Positions 22,346-31,365 of a DNA stretch of 64,000 nt are shown piece after piece. Under the pieces are notes generated by a model that ran no database searches, was not told where the DNA came from, and worked only from the letters and a program-made list of their open reading frames with translations. Position numbers and translations under genes: made by a program. This stretch comes from Pseudomonas alkylphenolica. Lineage in GTDB: Bacteria; Pseudomonadota; Gammaproteobacteria; Pseudomonadales; Pseudomonadaceae. The stretch lies in NCBI RefSeq assembly GCF_016009175.1, contig NZ_JADUCM010000012.1, forward strand, positions 83,841-147,840, given 5' to 3'. Positions within the stretch are counted from its first letter, which is position 1, and the number at the start of each line of letters is the position of its first letter.

Positions 22346-24453
22346 CAGAATTCCAGCTCCGCACTGACGTACATGACGTGGCGGCTGTCGTAATTGTTGT
22401 TGGCAAAGGTGGTGGGCTCGTCATCCAGGCGCTGTTGCAGGGTGCCGGCGAGCTCCAGCTGGGTGCTGTCCCAGCGAAATCGCTTGGCTACCCGCAGGTC
22501 GACACGTTCGAAACGGTACTGGTTGAGCTCATCGTCGCCGTAATAGAAGAGGGCGCTCGACCAGCCGTGCCCCCAATCGCGCAGCCAGCCGGCCGAACCG
22601 CTGTTGTGTGCGCTCATGCGGCGGTCATCGGGATTGCTGGCCCAGGCATTGATCAGGGCGTAAGTCAGGCGCAGGCGATCGGCAGGGTTCACCCGCCAGT
22701 CCAGTTGCGCTTCGCTGCCGCTGAAGCGGGCCTTGTTGCTGTTGCTGGCGATGTACTGATTGTTGCGCAGCGGCTCGCTGACCATGCCGGTGATTTCGTC
22801 GTAGAACAGCTTGAGGTCGACGCTGAGGTCGGCGTCGGCGAAGTAACCGTTATAGCCCAGTTCGCGCGAACGCATCCGTTCCTGTTCCAGGTCGCCCGGC
22901 CCACGGGTCTTGACGAAATACTGGGCGCTGCGCTGGCCGAAGGCGCCGGGAGTCAGATTGTTGACCCGGTAACTCCAGTTAACGTTGTTTTCAAACATGT
23001 CCGGCGAACGCACCGCTTCGGAATACACGGCGCGCAAGCCGTGGCGCGGGGTGATCAGGTAGTTCACCGCCAGGCGTGGCGTGAGGGAACTGCCCGAGAG
23101 ACTGGCGTCTTCGTACATCGCGCCGCCCTGGACGATCCAGTGCTCATCGACACGCCACTCCAGATGCCCGAACAGGCGCCAGGTGTTGTCGTCCAGGCTA
23201 CCGTTGAAAAAGGTCTGCGAGTCGGCGCGGTCATAGCGGTAGTTGGCGCCGCTGACCAGGCGCAGGTTGTCGGACAGGCTCAGGGTGTCCTGGAGTTCCA
23301 GGTCGTAACGGGTTTCCCGGGTGCTCTGGTCGATGTCACCACAGACCTGACGCGAGCCGCCATTGCGCCATTGCAGTTGGGCCTGGCGGCCGAGTGCCTG
23401 CTCTTCGGCAGTGCCCGGGGGCAGCGGCGAGAGAATGTGGCGCGCCACTTGCTCTGCATAATTCGGATTGAGCTGCCACAGTCGCGTGAGCTCGGGGCTG
23501 AACGACAAGGCCGCGTCGCAGGCACGCCATACCTGCTGGCGATCCCAGTGCTGGGCCGAGCCTTGCAGGTACAGCCGGTGTTCGGGGCTCAGGTCGATGT
23601 TCCAGCGCACCGAGCCTGCGTAATCCTTGGCGTTGGCATCGGAGTTGTCGCCATTGGCGGTCACCCCGTAGAACACCGGCTTGTAAGTGTAGGGGCGCTG
23701 GTCACTGCCTTCTTTGGCGGCGAACTGCCAATCCAGGCTCTGATTGCTTGCCAGGGCATGACTGGCGCTCAGGTTCAGGCGGTTGAGGCGGCGGCTGTCG
23801 CGGTAATCCTGGCCCAGAAGGTTTTTATCGAAACCATCATCTTCCATGCCTGAAAGCGACAGGCGCAGGTCGCCACCTTCCCAGTGGCTGCTCTGGCTGG
23901 CATACCAGTCATTGATTCCGCGCTGGCCGCGGGTGAACTTCAGACGGGTGCCGTTACTGTCGGCCGGCCTGCGGGTGAGGATGTTGACCACCGCCATCAG
24001 CGCGTTGGCACCGTAACTGACGGTGTTGGGGCCACGGAAGACCTCGATGCGCTCGATGTCCTCCATTGCCAGCGGTACATCGCTCCAGTCCACCGTGGCC
24101 AGGCCGGCGCGGTAGACCGAGCGCCCGTCGATCAGCACCTGCATGCGCCTGGCATCGTTGACGTTGCTGCCGTGGTAGTTGACCGAAGGCTGGTTACCGG
24201 CGCCGTAGCCAATCATCATCCCGGGCACCAGGCGCAACAGTTCGGGAATGTCGCGGGCACCACTGGCGCGAATCAGCGCACTGTCGAGCACGGTCATGCT
24301 GCCAGGCACAGCCGCAGGCGACTGCTTGAGCCGGGTAGCGGTGAGCACCTGGGGGACGTCCTGGCTGTCGACGAACAAATCGTCGGCCAGCACCGGGCCG
24401 CCCAACAGGGCAGTCAACAGAACGAAAGGGCGAGGAGGAGGGCCAAATGACAC
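22345..24453 (-). CDS. TonB-dependent outer-membrane receptor
   Basis: A 702-residue TonB-dependent receptor. A short signal peptide ends near ALLGGPVLA; a TonB-box-like stretch (DVPQVLTATRL) is followed by the plug domain (DIPELLRLVPGM, VLIDGRSVYRAG, IERIEVFRGPNTVSYGANALMAVVNI) and a 22-strand barrel ending in YVSAELEF with a terminal aromatic residue. The start is GTG at 24453, the only in-frame choice after an upstream TGA. No Fur-like site is visible upstream, so the ligand may not be a siderophore. First gene of the three-gene unit with the binding protein and kinase. Confidence 0.88.
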   Translation of the reverse strand: MSFGPPPRPFVLLTALLGGPVLADDLFVDSQDVPQVLTATRLKQSPAAVPGSMTVLDSALIRASGARDIPELLRLVPGMMIGYGAGNQPSVNYHGSNVNDARRMQVLIDGRSVYRAGLATVDWSDVPLAMEDIERIEVFRGPNTVSYGANALMAVVNILTRRPADSNGTRLKFTRGQRGINDWYASQSSHWEGGDLRLSLSGMEDDGFDKNLLGQDYRDSRRLNRLNLSASHALASNQSLDWQFAAKEGSDQRPYTYKPVFYGVTANGDNSDANAKDYAGSVRWNIDLSPEHRLYLQGSAQHWDRQQVWRACDAALSFSPELTRLWQLNPNYAEQVARHILSPLPPGTAEEQALGRQAQLQWRNGGSRQVCGDIDQSTRETRYDLELQDTLSLSDNLRLVSGANYRYDRADSQTFFNGSLDDNTWRLFGHLEWRVDEHWIVQGGAMYEDASLSGSSLTPRLAVNYLITPRHGLRAVYSEAVRSPDMFENNVNWSYRVNNLTPGAFGQRSAQYFVKTRGPGDLEQERMRSRELGYNGYFADADLSVDLKLFYDEITGMVSEPLRNNQYIASNSNKARFSGSEAQLDWRVNPADRLRLTYALINAWASNPDDRRMSAHNSGSAGWLRDWGHGWSSALFYYGDDELNQYRFERVDLRVAKRFRWDSTQLELAGTLQQRLDDEPTTFANNNYDSRHVMYVSAELEF

Positions 24454-24635
24454 GGCGCGGCCTTGGTGTGGAGTTCAATTCGGGTTCAAGCCGGGCATGT
24501 TAACCGAGTGGCCAGCATTTTTCAGTCGCAGACAACACTGCATCGGGGTTAATTCGGTCATCTGGCGCTGGCTCTGGCACTGGCGCTCCGTATAATGCGG
24601 GAGTCGCCACTTTTATTGGTTTTAACGGATTGGAT

Positions 24636-25661
24636 ATGACTGAACAGCAGCCTGTTGCAGTGCTTGGAGGCGGAAGTTTCGGCACCGCCGTGGCGAATCT
24701 GCTGGCGGAAAATGGCGTCGGGGTGAAGCAATGGATGCGTGATCCCGAGCAAGCCGAGGCCATGCGCACCAATCGCGAAAACCCACGGTACCTGAAAGGG
24801 GTGAAAATTCACCCGGGTGTCGATCCGGTCAATGATTTGCTGGCCACGCTGCAAGCGTGCGAGCTGATCTTCGTTGCCCTGCCTTCCAGTGCCCTGCGCA
24901 GTGTGTTGGCGCCTCATGCGCAACTGCTGCGCGGCAAGATGCTGGTCAGCCTGACCAAGGGCATCGAGGCGCAAAGCTTCAAGCTGATGAGCCAGATTCT
25001 CGAGGAAATCGCGCCAGAGGCGCGCATTGGCGTTCTGTCCGGGCCAAACCTGGCCCGCGAAGTGGCCGAGCATGCGCTGACCGCCACCGTGGTTGCCAGT
25101 GAAGACGAGGTGCTCTGCCAGCGTGTGCAGTCCGTGCTGCACGGACGCACCTTCCGCGTTTATGCCAGCAACGACCGTTTTGGTGTCGAATTGGGCGGGG
25201 CGCTGAAAAACGTCTACGCAATCATTGCCGGCATGGCCGTGGCGCTGGGCATGGGCGAGAACACCAAAAGCATGTTGATCACCCGCGCACTGGCGGAGAT
25301 GACCCGTTTTGCAGTCAGCCAGGGTGCAAACCCGATGACCTTTCTCGGGCTGGCGGGTGTGGGTGACCTGATCGTCACCTGCTCCTCGCCCAAGAGCCGC
25401 AACTACCAGGTCGGTCACGCACTGGGTCAAGGGTTGAGCCTGGAAGAGGCGGTCAACCGTTTGGGCGAAGTGGCCGAAGGCGTCAATACCCTCAAGGTGC
25501 TCAAGGTCAAATCGCAAGAAGTGCAGGTCTACATGCCGCTGGTCGCCGGCTTGCATGCGATTCTGTTCGAAGGCCGGACCTTGAACCAGGTGATCGAACT
25601 GCTGATGCGCGCGGAACCGAAAACCGATGTCGATTTCATCTCCACCAGCGGTTTCAACTAA
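24636..25661 (+). CDS. gpsA: Glycerol-3-phosphate dehydrogenase (NAD(P)+)
   Basis: Makes sn-glycerol-3-phosphate from dihydroxyacetone phosphate for phospholipid synthesis. The N-terminal dinucleotide-binding motif is [13 protein letters not shown] (residues 7-19); [15 protein letters not shown] and the catalytic-lysine segment [12 protein letters not shown] follow; [25 protein letters not shown] is a family block. Length 341 residues. The ATG at 24636 is preferred over a TTG two codons before. A TATAAT element lies at 24591-24596. Starts a probable operon with DUF4389 and sixA. Confidence 0.96.
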   Translation: MTEQQPVAVLGGGSFGTAVANLLAENGVGVKQWMRDPEQAEAMRTNRENPRYLKGVKIHPGVDPVNDLLATLQACELIFVALPSSALRSVLAPHAQLLRGKMLVSLTKGIEAQSFKLMSQILEEIAPEARIGVLSGPNLAREVAEHALTATVVASEDEVLCQRVQSVLHGRTFRVYASNDRFGVELGGALKNVYAIIAGMAVALGMGENTKSMLITRALAEMTRFAVSQGANPMTFLGLAGVGDLIVTCSSPKSRNYQVGHALGQGLSLEEAVNRLGEVAEGVNTLKVLKVKSQEVQVYMPLVAGLHAILFEGRTLNQVIELLMRAEPKTDVDFISTSGFN

Positions 25662-25676
25662 CGACAGGAGCAAGAC

Positions 25677-26024
25677 ATGAATTCATCCCCGAACCCGTCC
25701 CAGCGCGAATCAATCATTTTGCGTGTGCTGTGGATGCTGGTGTTCCTGGTGGTCTGGCAACTGGCCGAGCTGCTGCTTGCTGGCCTGGTGCTGGTGCAAC
25801 TGATCTATCGCCTGATCTATGGGGCGCCAAGCGCCAGCCTGATGAATTTCGGTGACAGCCTCAGCCAGTTTCTTGCGCAGATCGGCCGTTTTGGCAGCTT
25901 CCACAGCGACCAGAAGCCCTGGCCGTTCGCCGACTGGCCAGCCCCGCGCGAGCCTGAAGGTGAAGCCGCGCATAGCGTGCCGCCGGCGCCGCACCCGGTG
26001 CGCGACGAGGAGCCCAAGCTGTGA
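25677..26024 (+). CDS. DUF4389 family membrane protein
   Basis: A 115-residue protein with two closely spaced hydrophobic segments (about residues 17-45) containing LWMLVFLVVWQLAELLLAG, then a polar, proline-rich tail. DUF4389 proteins are small inner-membrane proteins of unknown function. It starts 15 bases after gpsA with an AGGAGC site and overlaps sixA by four bases (GTGA), suggesting coupled translation. Confidence 0.85.
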   Translation: MNSSPNPSQRESIILRVLWMLVFLVVWQLAELLLAGLVLVQLIYRLIYGAPSASLMNFGDSLSQFLAQIGRFGSFHSDQKPWPFADWPAPREPEGEAAHSVPPAPHPVRDEEPKL

Positions 26025-26473
26025 AGCTCTGGGTGCTACGCCATGGCGAGGCTGAGCCGCACGCCGCAAGCGATGCACAGCGTCGCCTGACTGCGCACGG
26101 TCGTGAGCAGGCTTTGCGCAGTGCCGCGGTTTTGTTGGGCCAGCCCCTGCAGTCGATCATTGCCAGCCCGTACGTGCGTGCCCAGCAAACCGCCGGGTTG
26201 GTGCACGAGGCGCTGGGCTTGGATAAACCGCTGCACACCGTGCCCTGGCTGACCCCGGACACCGATCCGCAGCAGGTCATCGCCGAGCTCGACCGCCTCG
26301 GCCTGGATAATGTCCTGCTGGTCAGCCATCAGCCGCTGGTGAGTTGCCTGGTCGGGATGCTCGAGAAAGGGCGGCCGGAAGGCCCGCCGATGTCTACGGC
26401 CAGCCTGGCTGAACTCGAGGGCGACTGGCCGCTGGCCGGCCTCATGTCGTTGCGCTCGTTGTTCCACCCTTGA
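26021..26473 (+). CDS. sixA: Phosphohistidine phosphatase SixA
   Basis: A 150-residue histidine phosphatase that removes phosphate from phosphohistidine, best known on Hpt domains and on the nitrogen PTS protein. The RHG catalytic motif is at residues 7-9 (LRHGEAEP), a second arginine lies in ASPYVRAQQTA, and the second histidine in LLVSHQPLVS. GTG start overlapping the DUF4389 stop. Since the window also contains a hybrid kinase needing an Hpt partner, a link to phosphorelays is possible but unproven. Confidence 0.92.
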   Translation: MKLWVLRHGEAEPHAASDAQRRLTAHGREQALRSAAVLLGQPLQSIIASPYVRAQQTAGLVHEALGLDKPLHTVPWLTPDTDPQQVIAELDRLGLDNVLLVSHQPLVSCLVGMLEKGRPEGPPMSTASLAELEGDWPLAGLMSLRSLFHP

Positions 26474-26503
26474 ACGTGAATTGACCCCGGCAGCAACTTT
26501 CCG

Positions 26504-26539
26504 CTGATCGACCTGATGCTCATATCGGTTGTCGATCAG
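26504..26539. repeat. 9-bp inverted repeat downstream of sixA
   Basis: CTGATCGAC (26504-26512) and GTCGATCAG (26531-26539) are perfect complements around an 18-base loop. No T-run follows. It may be a weak terminator, a processing hairpin or an operator for the next gene. Confidence 0.6.
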
Positions 26540-26597
26540 TGGCGGGCTTGTTAGCGTTCGCCACTGTCGTGGGCAAGGTGGCCCTGGGGATCGAGCA

Positions 26598-26945
26598 ATG
26601 AGCAGCAGTTGTCCGCAATTGGCCTATTCGGCAAACCTTCAACCCGCGCTTGATAAGGTGCAGGGCGGCCAGGCCCTGGATTTTGCCGAGTACCGCGTGC
26701 TTCGGGACAGTGCCGACGCCAAGCTTGATTACCTGCTGCGCAAGTTCGAAGGCCAGTACGAGCTTGAGCAACTACGCCAGGCCAGCGTGCGCATGGCGCA
26801 TTTGCTGCAGTCCAGCTGCCTGGCGCTGGGGCGACTGGACCTGGACCCTGAAGACAAGCGTCGCGCCCGTGAGGCCCTGGAGCAACAACTGGCTTATATG
26901 CAGGCATGCCTGCGCCGTTCCATGGCCAGTTTTGGCGAGTATTGA
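26598..26945 (+). CDS. Hypothetical helical protein
   Basis: A 115-residue cytosolic protein that I do not recognise. After a short N-terminal region (SSSCPQLAYSANLQPALDKVQ) the sequence is strongly helical and charged, with LLRKFEGQYELEQLRQASVRMAHLLQ and DPEDKRRAREALEQQL suggesting a helical bundle or coiled coil. The ATG at 26598 was chosen over an ORF extension of 23 codons because the extension is Gly/Arg-rich and lacks a binding site. It is followed 92 bases later by two coupled alpha/beta hydrolase genes. Confidence 0.65.
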   Translation: MSSSCPQLAYSANLQPALDKVQGGQALDFAEYRVLRDSADAKLDYLLRKFEGQYELEQLRQASVRMAHLLQSSCLALGRLDLDPEDKRRAREALEQQLAYMQACLRRSMASFGEY

Positions 26946-27037
26946 CCTGATTGCCATCGGCGATGGCTTTTACGAACATTGCCGCTTCCCGGCTGCTTGC
27001 AGACAATGGGTCATCACGTCACTCTGGACAGACGGTC

Positions 27038-27832
27038 ATGTCGCAGCAAATCTTCTTCGCCCATGCCAACGGATTCCCTTCGGGAACCTATGGCAAGCTG
27101 TTTGCCGCACTGGCGCCTGACTACCAGGTGTTTCACCTGCCACAGCACGCCCACGATCCGCGTTTTCCTGTCGATGCCAACTGGCAGAACCTGGTGGACG
27201 AGCTGATCCATCACCTGCAACAGCAGCCAGAACCGGTATGGGGCGTGGGGCATTCGCTCGGCGGTGTGTTGCACCTGCATGCCGCGCTGCGCTGTCCCCA
27301 GTATTACCGGGGTGTGGTCATGCTTGATTCTCCGGTATTGACCCGGGTTGACCAATGGGTGTTGCAAGCAGCCAAGCGACTGGGCTTTATCGACCGCATA
27401 ACCCCGGCCGGACGCACTTTGGGGCGTCGCGAGGCGTTTACCGACCGCGACAGTGCCCGGGCCTATTTCGCCAGCAAATCCCTGTTCCGTCATTTCGATC
27501 CGGATTGTCTCGATGCCTACCTGGAGCATGGCTTGCAGGCGACTGAAGAAGGCTTGCGTTTGCGCTTTGATCCGGCCACTGAAATCAGCATTTACCGCAA
27601 CATTCCGCACACCCGCCCGGCACCGGCCAAGCGCCTGCAACTGCCGTTGGCCATGGTGCGAGGCAGCAGCAGCCGTATTGTCCGCCAGCACCACGCGCTG
27701 GCGGTACGCAGCATGCCCCGGGGAGAATACTACAGCCTCCCGGGTGGACATATGTTCCCGCTGGAACGGCCTACCGATACCGCGAGCCTGATCAAGGGGC
27801 TGTTTGACCGTTGGCAGCAGGAGCCGCAATGA
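27038..27832 (+). CDS. Alpha/beta hydrolase (first of a coupled pair)
   Basis: A 264-residue cytosolic alpha/beta hydrolase. The N-terminal strand FFAHANGFPSGTY carries the oxyanion-hole region; the nucleophile elbow is GVGHSLGGVLHLHAAL with serine at about residue 70; a C-terminal histidine is in LPGGHMFPLERP. Substrate unknown. The ATG at 27038 was chosen because the domain begins immediately after it. Overlaps the next hydrolase by four bases. Confidence 0.85.
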   Translation: MSQQIFFAHANGFPSGTYGKLFAALAPDYQVFHLPQHAHDPRFPVDANWQNLVDELIHHLQQQPEPVWGVGHSLGGVLHLHAALRCPQYYRGVVMLDSPVLTRVDQWVLQAAKRLGFIDRITPAGRTLGRREAFTDRDSARAYFASKSLFRHFDPDCLDAYLEHGLQATEEGLRLRFDPATEISIYRNIPHTRPAPAKRLQLPLAMVRGSSSRIVRQHHALAVRSMPRGEYYSLPGGHMFPLERPTDTASLIKGLFDRWQQEPQ

Positions 27833-28683
27833 GCGCTGAAATGGAAGAAATTCGCCTGAACCTGGGCCATATCGAACTGGCCGCCCACCTGTTTGGCCCG
27901 GCCGATGGCGAGCCGGTGATTGCCTTGCACGGCTGGCTGGACAATGCCAACAGCTTTGCCCGGCTGGCGCCGAAGTTGCCGGGGCTGCGCATTCTGGCGC
28001 TGGACCTGGCCGGCCATGGTCATTCGCAGCACCGCCCCGCCGGGGCCGGATACGCCCTGTGGGACTATGCCCATGATGTCCTACGGGTTGCCGAGCAAAT
28101 GGGCTGGCAGCGGTTTGCCCTGTTGGGGCACTCGTTGGGCGCAATCATCTCGGTGATAGTGGCTGGCTCGCTGCCTGATCGGGTTACCCGCCTGGCGTTG
28201 ATCGACGGTGTGATTCCACCCACCAGTGGCCCGCAGGATGCCGCCGAGCGTATGGGCATGGCCTTGCAGGCCCAGCTGGACCTGGGCAACAAACAGAAAG
28301 CCGTGCACCCCACCCTCGACCAAGCGGTAAAGGCGAGAATGCGAGGCCTGGTGGCAGTCAGTCGCGAAGCCGCCGAGCTGCTCGCCCAGCGTGGCTTGAT
28401 GCCGGTACCGGGTGGCTACACCTGGCGCAGCGACAGTCGTTTGACCTTGCCGTCACCGACCCGCTTGAGCGAAGCGCAGGCATTGAGCTTCGTTCAGCGC
28501 ATTGCCTGTCCGGCGAAACTGATCGTTGCTGCCGACGGTATGCTGGCGCGTCACACCGAGCTGCTTGAGCAGCTACCCTTTAGCTACGACCTGCTGCCCG
28601 GCGGGCATCACCTGCATGTAAATGACGAGCAGGGCGCGACCCTTGTTGCAGACTGTTTCAATCGCTTCTTTGGCATTTCTTGA
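27829..28683 (+). CDS. Alpha/beta hydrolase (second of a coupled pair)
   Basis: A 284-residue alpha/beta hydrolase. HGWLDNANSFARLAPKL is the oxyanion region, LLGHSLGAIISVIVAG the nucleophile elbow, and GGHHLHVND contains the likely catalytic histidine. It resembles esterase/MhpC-type enzymes; substrate unknown. ATGA overlap with the preceding hydrolase gene suggests the two act in one process or form a complex. Confidence 0.86.
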   Translation: MSAEMEEIRLNLGHIELAAHLFGPADGEPVIALHGWLDNANSFARLAPKLPGLRILALDLAGHGHSQHRPAGAGYALWDYAHDVLRVAEQMGWQRFALLGHSLGAIISVIVAGSLPDRVTRLALIDGVIPPTSGPQDAAERMGMALQAQLDLGNKQKAVHPTLDQAVKARMRGLVAVSREAAELLAQRGLMPVPGGYTWRSDSRLTLPSPTRLSEAQALSFVQRIACPAKLIVAADGMLARHTELLEQLPFSYDLLPGGHHLHVNDEQGATLVADCFNRFFGIS

Positions 28684-28733
28684 CTTGCGGCGGGCAACTG
28701 TCGAGGCTTGGCGGGTTGAACAGGGAGACAACC

Positions 28734-28802
28734 ATGAACAAGCAAGACACCGCAGCACCCGATAACCAACCTGGCGCCTGCGATTGCGTGGCGCGCCTAT
28801 GA
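28734..28802 (+). CDS. Possible 22-codon ORF coupled to the DUF4892 gene
   Basis: An ATG with a good GGGAG site (seven bases upstream) opens a 22-codon frame whose product would be MNKQDTAAPDNQPGACDCVA plus two residues, and whose TGA overlaps the ATG of the DUF4892 gene (ATGA at 28799-28802). The product has two cysteines in a CDC motif. It could be a leader peptide controlling translation of the downstream gene, which has no strong binding site of its own, or a real small protein. Confidence 0.45.
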   Translation: MNKQDTAAPDNQPGACDCVARL

Positions 28803-29596
28803 ACCTTACTTACTGCGTGCGCACGGTCATTGCCGGGCTGGGCGTACTGCTCAGCACCCAGTCGCTGGCCGAAGGATTACCGGTGCCGGTCGATGCCAAA
28901 GTCGTCGATGAGCGTTCGGCGCAAGTGCAGGAACGCGTTTACCCGTTGGGCGGCTTGCGCAAAATCAGCAACCAGCTGCGTGTAGAAGGCAAGATTGAAA
29001 GCCGCGGCCAGGTCAGCTCCGTCACCTATGAGTTGCCGCGTGAGCGTAGCGCCAACGAAGCCTTCACCGCCGCACGTGAAGCGCTGCAAAAAGACGGTGG
29101 CTATCCGTTGTTCTGGTGCCAGGCACGCGATTGCGGCGAAAACAGCCTGTGGGCCAATGAGGTATTCAAGAACCGCCAGCTTTCGGGCTCCGACGAACAA
29201 CAGGCGTTCATCCTGTTGCGCCGCTCTGCCGAGCAGAGCAACACCCTGGTCGCGCTCTACAGCATCACCCGTGGTAACAAGCGGGCGTACCTGCATGTCG
29301 AGGAGTTTGTTGCCGATGCGCCGCTGGGCGAGTTGCTGCCGACACCTGCCACGGTACTGCGCGAACTGCGAGATACCGGCAAGCTCGACTACCCTGATCT
29401 GGTAGGCGAACCCATGCCGGCCTGGGTAACCTTGCTCGGGCGTAGCCTGAACCTGGACAGTACCTTGCGCGTGAGCCTGAGTGGCGCTCAGGCTGAAGCC
29501 TGGCGCGAGCAGTTGGGCAAAGCCGGTGTGCGCCTGGCGCGGCTTGAAGTGGGCGATGCCGAGACCGACGGTTTTCACGTCGAACTGATACGTTGA
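28799..29596 (+). CDS. Exported DUF4892 domain protein
   Basis: A 265-residue protein with a signal peptide (LTYCVRTVIAGLGVLLSTQSLA, cleavage before EGLPVP). The mature part matches DUF4892, a family of periplasmic proteins from pseudomonads with unknown function; TFTAAREALQKDGGYPLFWC-like and CGENSLWANEVF blocks are visible, with two cysteines around QARDCG that may pair. Its start overlaps the stop of a 22-codon upstream frame. Twelve bases separate it from the AI-2E family gene. Confidence 0.8.
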   Translation: MNLTYCVRTVIAGLGVLLSTQSLAEGLPVPVDAKVVDERSAQVQERVYPLGGLRKISNQLRVEGKIESRGQVSSVTYELPRERSANEAFTAAREALQKDGGYPLFWCQARDCGENSLWANEVFKNRQLSGSDEQQAFILLRRSAEQSNTLVALYSITRGNKRAYLHVEEFVADAPLGELLPTPATVLRELRDTGKLDYPDLVGEPMPAWVTLLGRSLNLDSTLRVSLSGAQAEAWREQLGKAGVRLARLEVGDAETDGFHVELIR

Positions 29597-29608
29597 TCGA
29601 GAGACAAG

Positions 29609-30670
29609 ATGCCCAACAATGACCGCCTGCTGGTACAGATAATCCTGCTGGCGCTACTCGGTGCCGGCCTTTGGGTGATGGCGCCTTTCATGTCGGCGCT
29701 GCTCTGGGGCGCGATTCTGGCGTATGCCAGCTGGCCATTGATGCGCCTGCTGACGCGTGTGCTTGGCGGCCGCGAAACCCTGGCTGCCGGGCTCCTGACC
29801 ACCTTGTGGATACTGCTGGTGGCTTTGCCGCTGGTATGGCTGGGCTTCAACCTGGCCGATCACATTCGTGATGCCACGGCGTTCGTGCGCGACGTTCAGG
29901 TCGATGGCCTGCCGGACGCGCCGGACTGGCTGGCCGGCGTGCCGCTGGTAGGCGAGCGCCTGGTACGCATGTGGAACACCCTGGATCAGCAGGGGGCCGC
30001 AATGTTGACAACGATCAAGCCTTACCTGGGCCAGGTCGGCAACTGGTTCCTGGCCCGTAGCGCACAGATTGGCAGCGGTATGCTCGAGCTGACCTTGAGC
30101 CTGGTCTTCGTGTTCTTCTTCTACCGCGACGGCCCGCGCCTGTCGGCGTTTGTCCTGCGCCTGCTCGACCGGCTGATCGGCGATCGCGCCGAGTATTACC
30201 TGGGCCTGGTCGCCGGTACGGTTCAGCGTGTGGTCAACGGCGTGATCGGTACGGCCGCCGCGCAAGCGATCCTGGCGGTGATCGGCTTCCTGATCGCCGG
30301 CGTGCCGGGAGCGTTGGTGCTGGGTATCGTCACTTTCATGCTCAGCCTGATTCCCATGGGGCCGCCGCTGGCCTGGATACCGGCCACGGCATGGCTGGCC
30401 TGGCAGGGCGAATACGGCATGGCGGTGTTTCTCGGCATCTGGGGCACGTTCATCATCAGCGGCGTCGACAACGTGCTCAAACCCTACCTGATCAGCCGGG
30501 GCGGCAACCTGCCGCTGGTGATCGTGCTGCTGGGGGTGTTCGGTGGCTTGCTGGCCTTTGGCTTTATTGGCCTGTTCATCGGTCCGACCTTGCTGGCCGT
30601 GGCGTACAGTTTGTTGCTGGACTGGTCGCGCAGCGAATCGGCACCGCCGCGAACCGACTCGCGGGGCTGA
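29609..30670 (+). CDS. AI-2E family transporter
   Basis: A 353-residue inner-membrane protein of the AI-2E (PerM/TqsA/YdiK) family with about seven or eight membrane segments. The family blocks GAILAYASWPLMRLL near the N-terminus and SLIPMGPPLAWIPATAWLAWQGEYG and GVDNVLKPYLIS in the C-terminal half are clear. Substrates in this family range from AI-2 to Na+; none can be assigned. It follows the DUF4892 gene closely and shares a convergent end with the Lrp regulator (one base between stops). Confidence 0.9.
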   Translation: MPNNDRLLVQIILLALLGAGLWVMAPFMSALLWGAILAYASWPLMRLLTRVLGGRETLAAGLLTTLWILLVALPLVWLGFNLADHIRDATAFVRDVQVDGLPDAPDWLAGVPLVGERLVRMWNTLDQQGAAMLTTIKPYLGQVGNWFLARSAQIGSGMLELTLSLVFVFFFYRDGPRLSAFVLRLLDRLIGDRAEYYLGLVAGTVQRVVNGVIGTAAAQAILAVIGFLIAGVPGALVLGIVTFMLSLIPMGPPLAWIPATAWLAWQGEYGMAVFLGIWGTFIISGVDNVLKPYLISRGGNLPLVIVLLGVFGGLLAFGFIGLFIGPTLLAVAYSLLLDWSRSESAPPRTDSRG

Positions 30671-30671
30671 T

Positions 30672-31166
30672 TCAGCGTTGCGGGGCGGCGTGCTTGACCA
30701 CCGCCAGCTCCGGGTGGGCGACCAGCTTGTCTATGTGCAACTCGTCGTTGTTCATCCAGGTTTCGGTCAACACCCGGTAGTGCTCCATGTCGCGGCAGCG
30801 CATGCGCAGGCTGTAGTCGAAATGGCCGCTGATCAACTGGCAGTCCAATACCTGCGGGCAATCGCGCACACAGGCTTCAAAGGCTTTTTGCGACGCCCGC
30901 CCGCTCTGGTTGGACAATGCCACCAGCACCAGCAGTGACAGTCCCGGCGCTACTCGCTGCTCGTCGATGATTGCGCTGTAGCCGCGGATGATGCCGTTGC
31001 GTTCCAGCTTGCGCACCCGCTCAAGGCAGGGGCGAGGTGTGAGGTGTACCAGCGAGGAAAGCTTCTCGTAGGTGATGCGTCCATCATGGCGCAGCACATC
31101 GATGATTGCTTCGTCGATCCGGTCCAGATGAGGCGCGGCGTGTGGGCTATTGAACTTGGTATCCAT
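30672..31166 (-). CDS. Lrp/AsnC family transcriptional regulator
   Basis: A 164-residue Lrp-type regulator: an N-terminal helix-turn-helix (IDEAIIDVLRHDGRITYEKLSSLV, TPRPCLERVRKLERNGII) and a C-terminal RAM/AsnC ligand domain (LVLVALSNQSG, VLDCQLISGHFDYSLRMRCRD). It lies downstream of the ornithine cyclodeaminase gene on the same strand, so control of that catabolic gene in response to an amino acid such as ornithine or arginine is a reasonable inference. A perfect 7+7 palindrome lies 27 bases upstream. Confidence 0.92.
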   Translation of the reverse strand: MDTKFNSPHAAPHLDRIDEAIIDVLRHDGRITYEKLSSLVHLTPRPCLERVRKLERNGIIRGYSAIIDEQRVAPGLSLLVLVALSNQSGRASQKAFEACVRDCPQVLDCQLISGHFDYSLRMRCRDMEHYRVLTETWMNNDELHIDKLVAHPELAVVKHAAPQR

Positions 31167-31192
31167 ACAGGTTCGGCTTCACTTTAAACGTA

Positions 31193-31210
31193 TTCAAGGG
31201 AGACCTTGAA
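31193..31210. promoter_or_regulatory. Palindrome upstream of the Lrp regulator
   Basis: TTCAAGG-GAGA-CCTTGAA is a perfect 7-bp inverted repeat with a 4-base centre, in the promoter region of the lrp-like gene. It may be the regulator's own operator. Confidence 0.45.
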
Positions 31211-31330
31211 CATGGTACGACCTTACACGATCAACGTCTGTACTGCCTTGAGTGCTCGGTTGATCGGTTTTGTGGTCAGCACCTGGGCACGGTGTGATCA
31301 CCTGCAGGAATTAGGGGAAGGGCAAGGTGC

Positions 31331-31354
31331 TCCGCCGCGCCTGGGCGCGGCGGA
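31331..31354 (-). terminator. GC-rich hairpin after ornithine cyclodeaminase gene
   Basis: TCCGCCGCGCC (31331-31341) pairs with GGCGCGGCGGA (31344-31354), an 11-bp stem just after the ocd stop codon. There is no T-run on the minus-strand exit, so termination may be incomplete. Confidence 0.55.
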
Positions 31355-31365
31355 TATGCGGGTGG

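Noticed and set aside
24454..24635. Fur box or cobalamin riboswitch before the TonB receptor
   Set aside because: No Fur-like palindrome is seen and the gap is too short for a cobalamin riboswitch.
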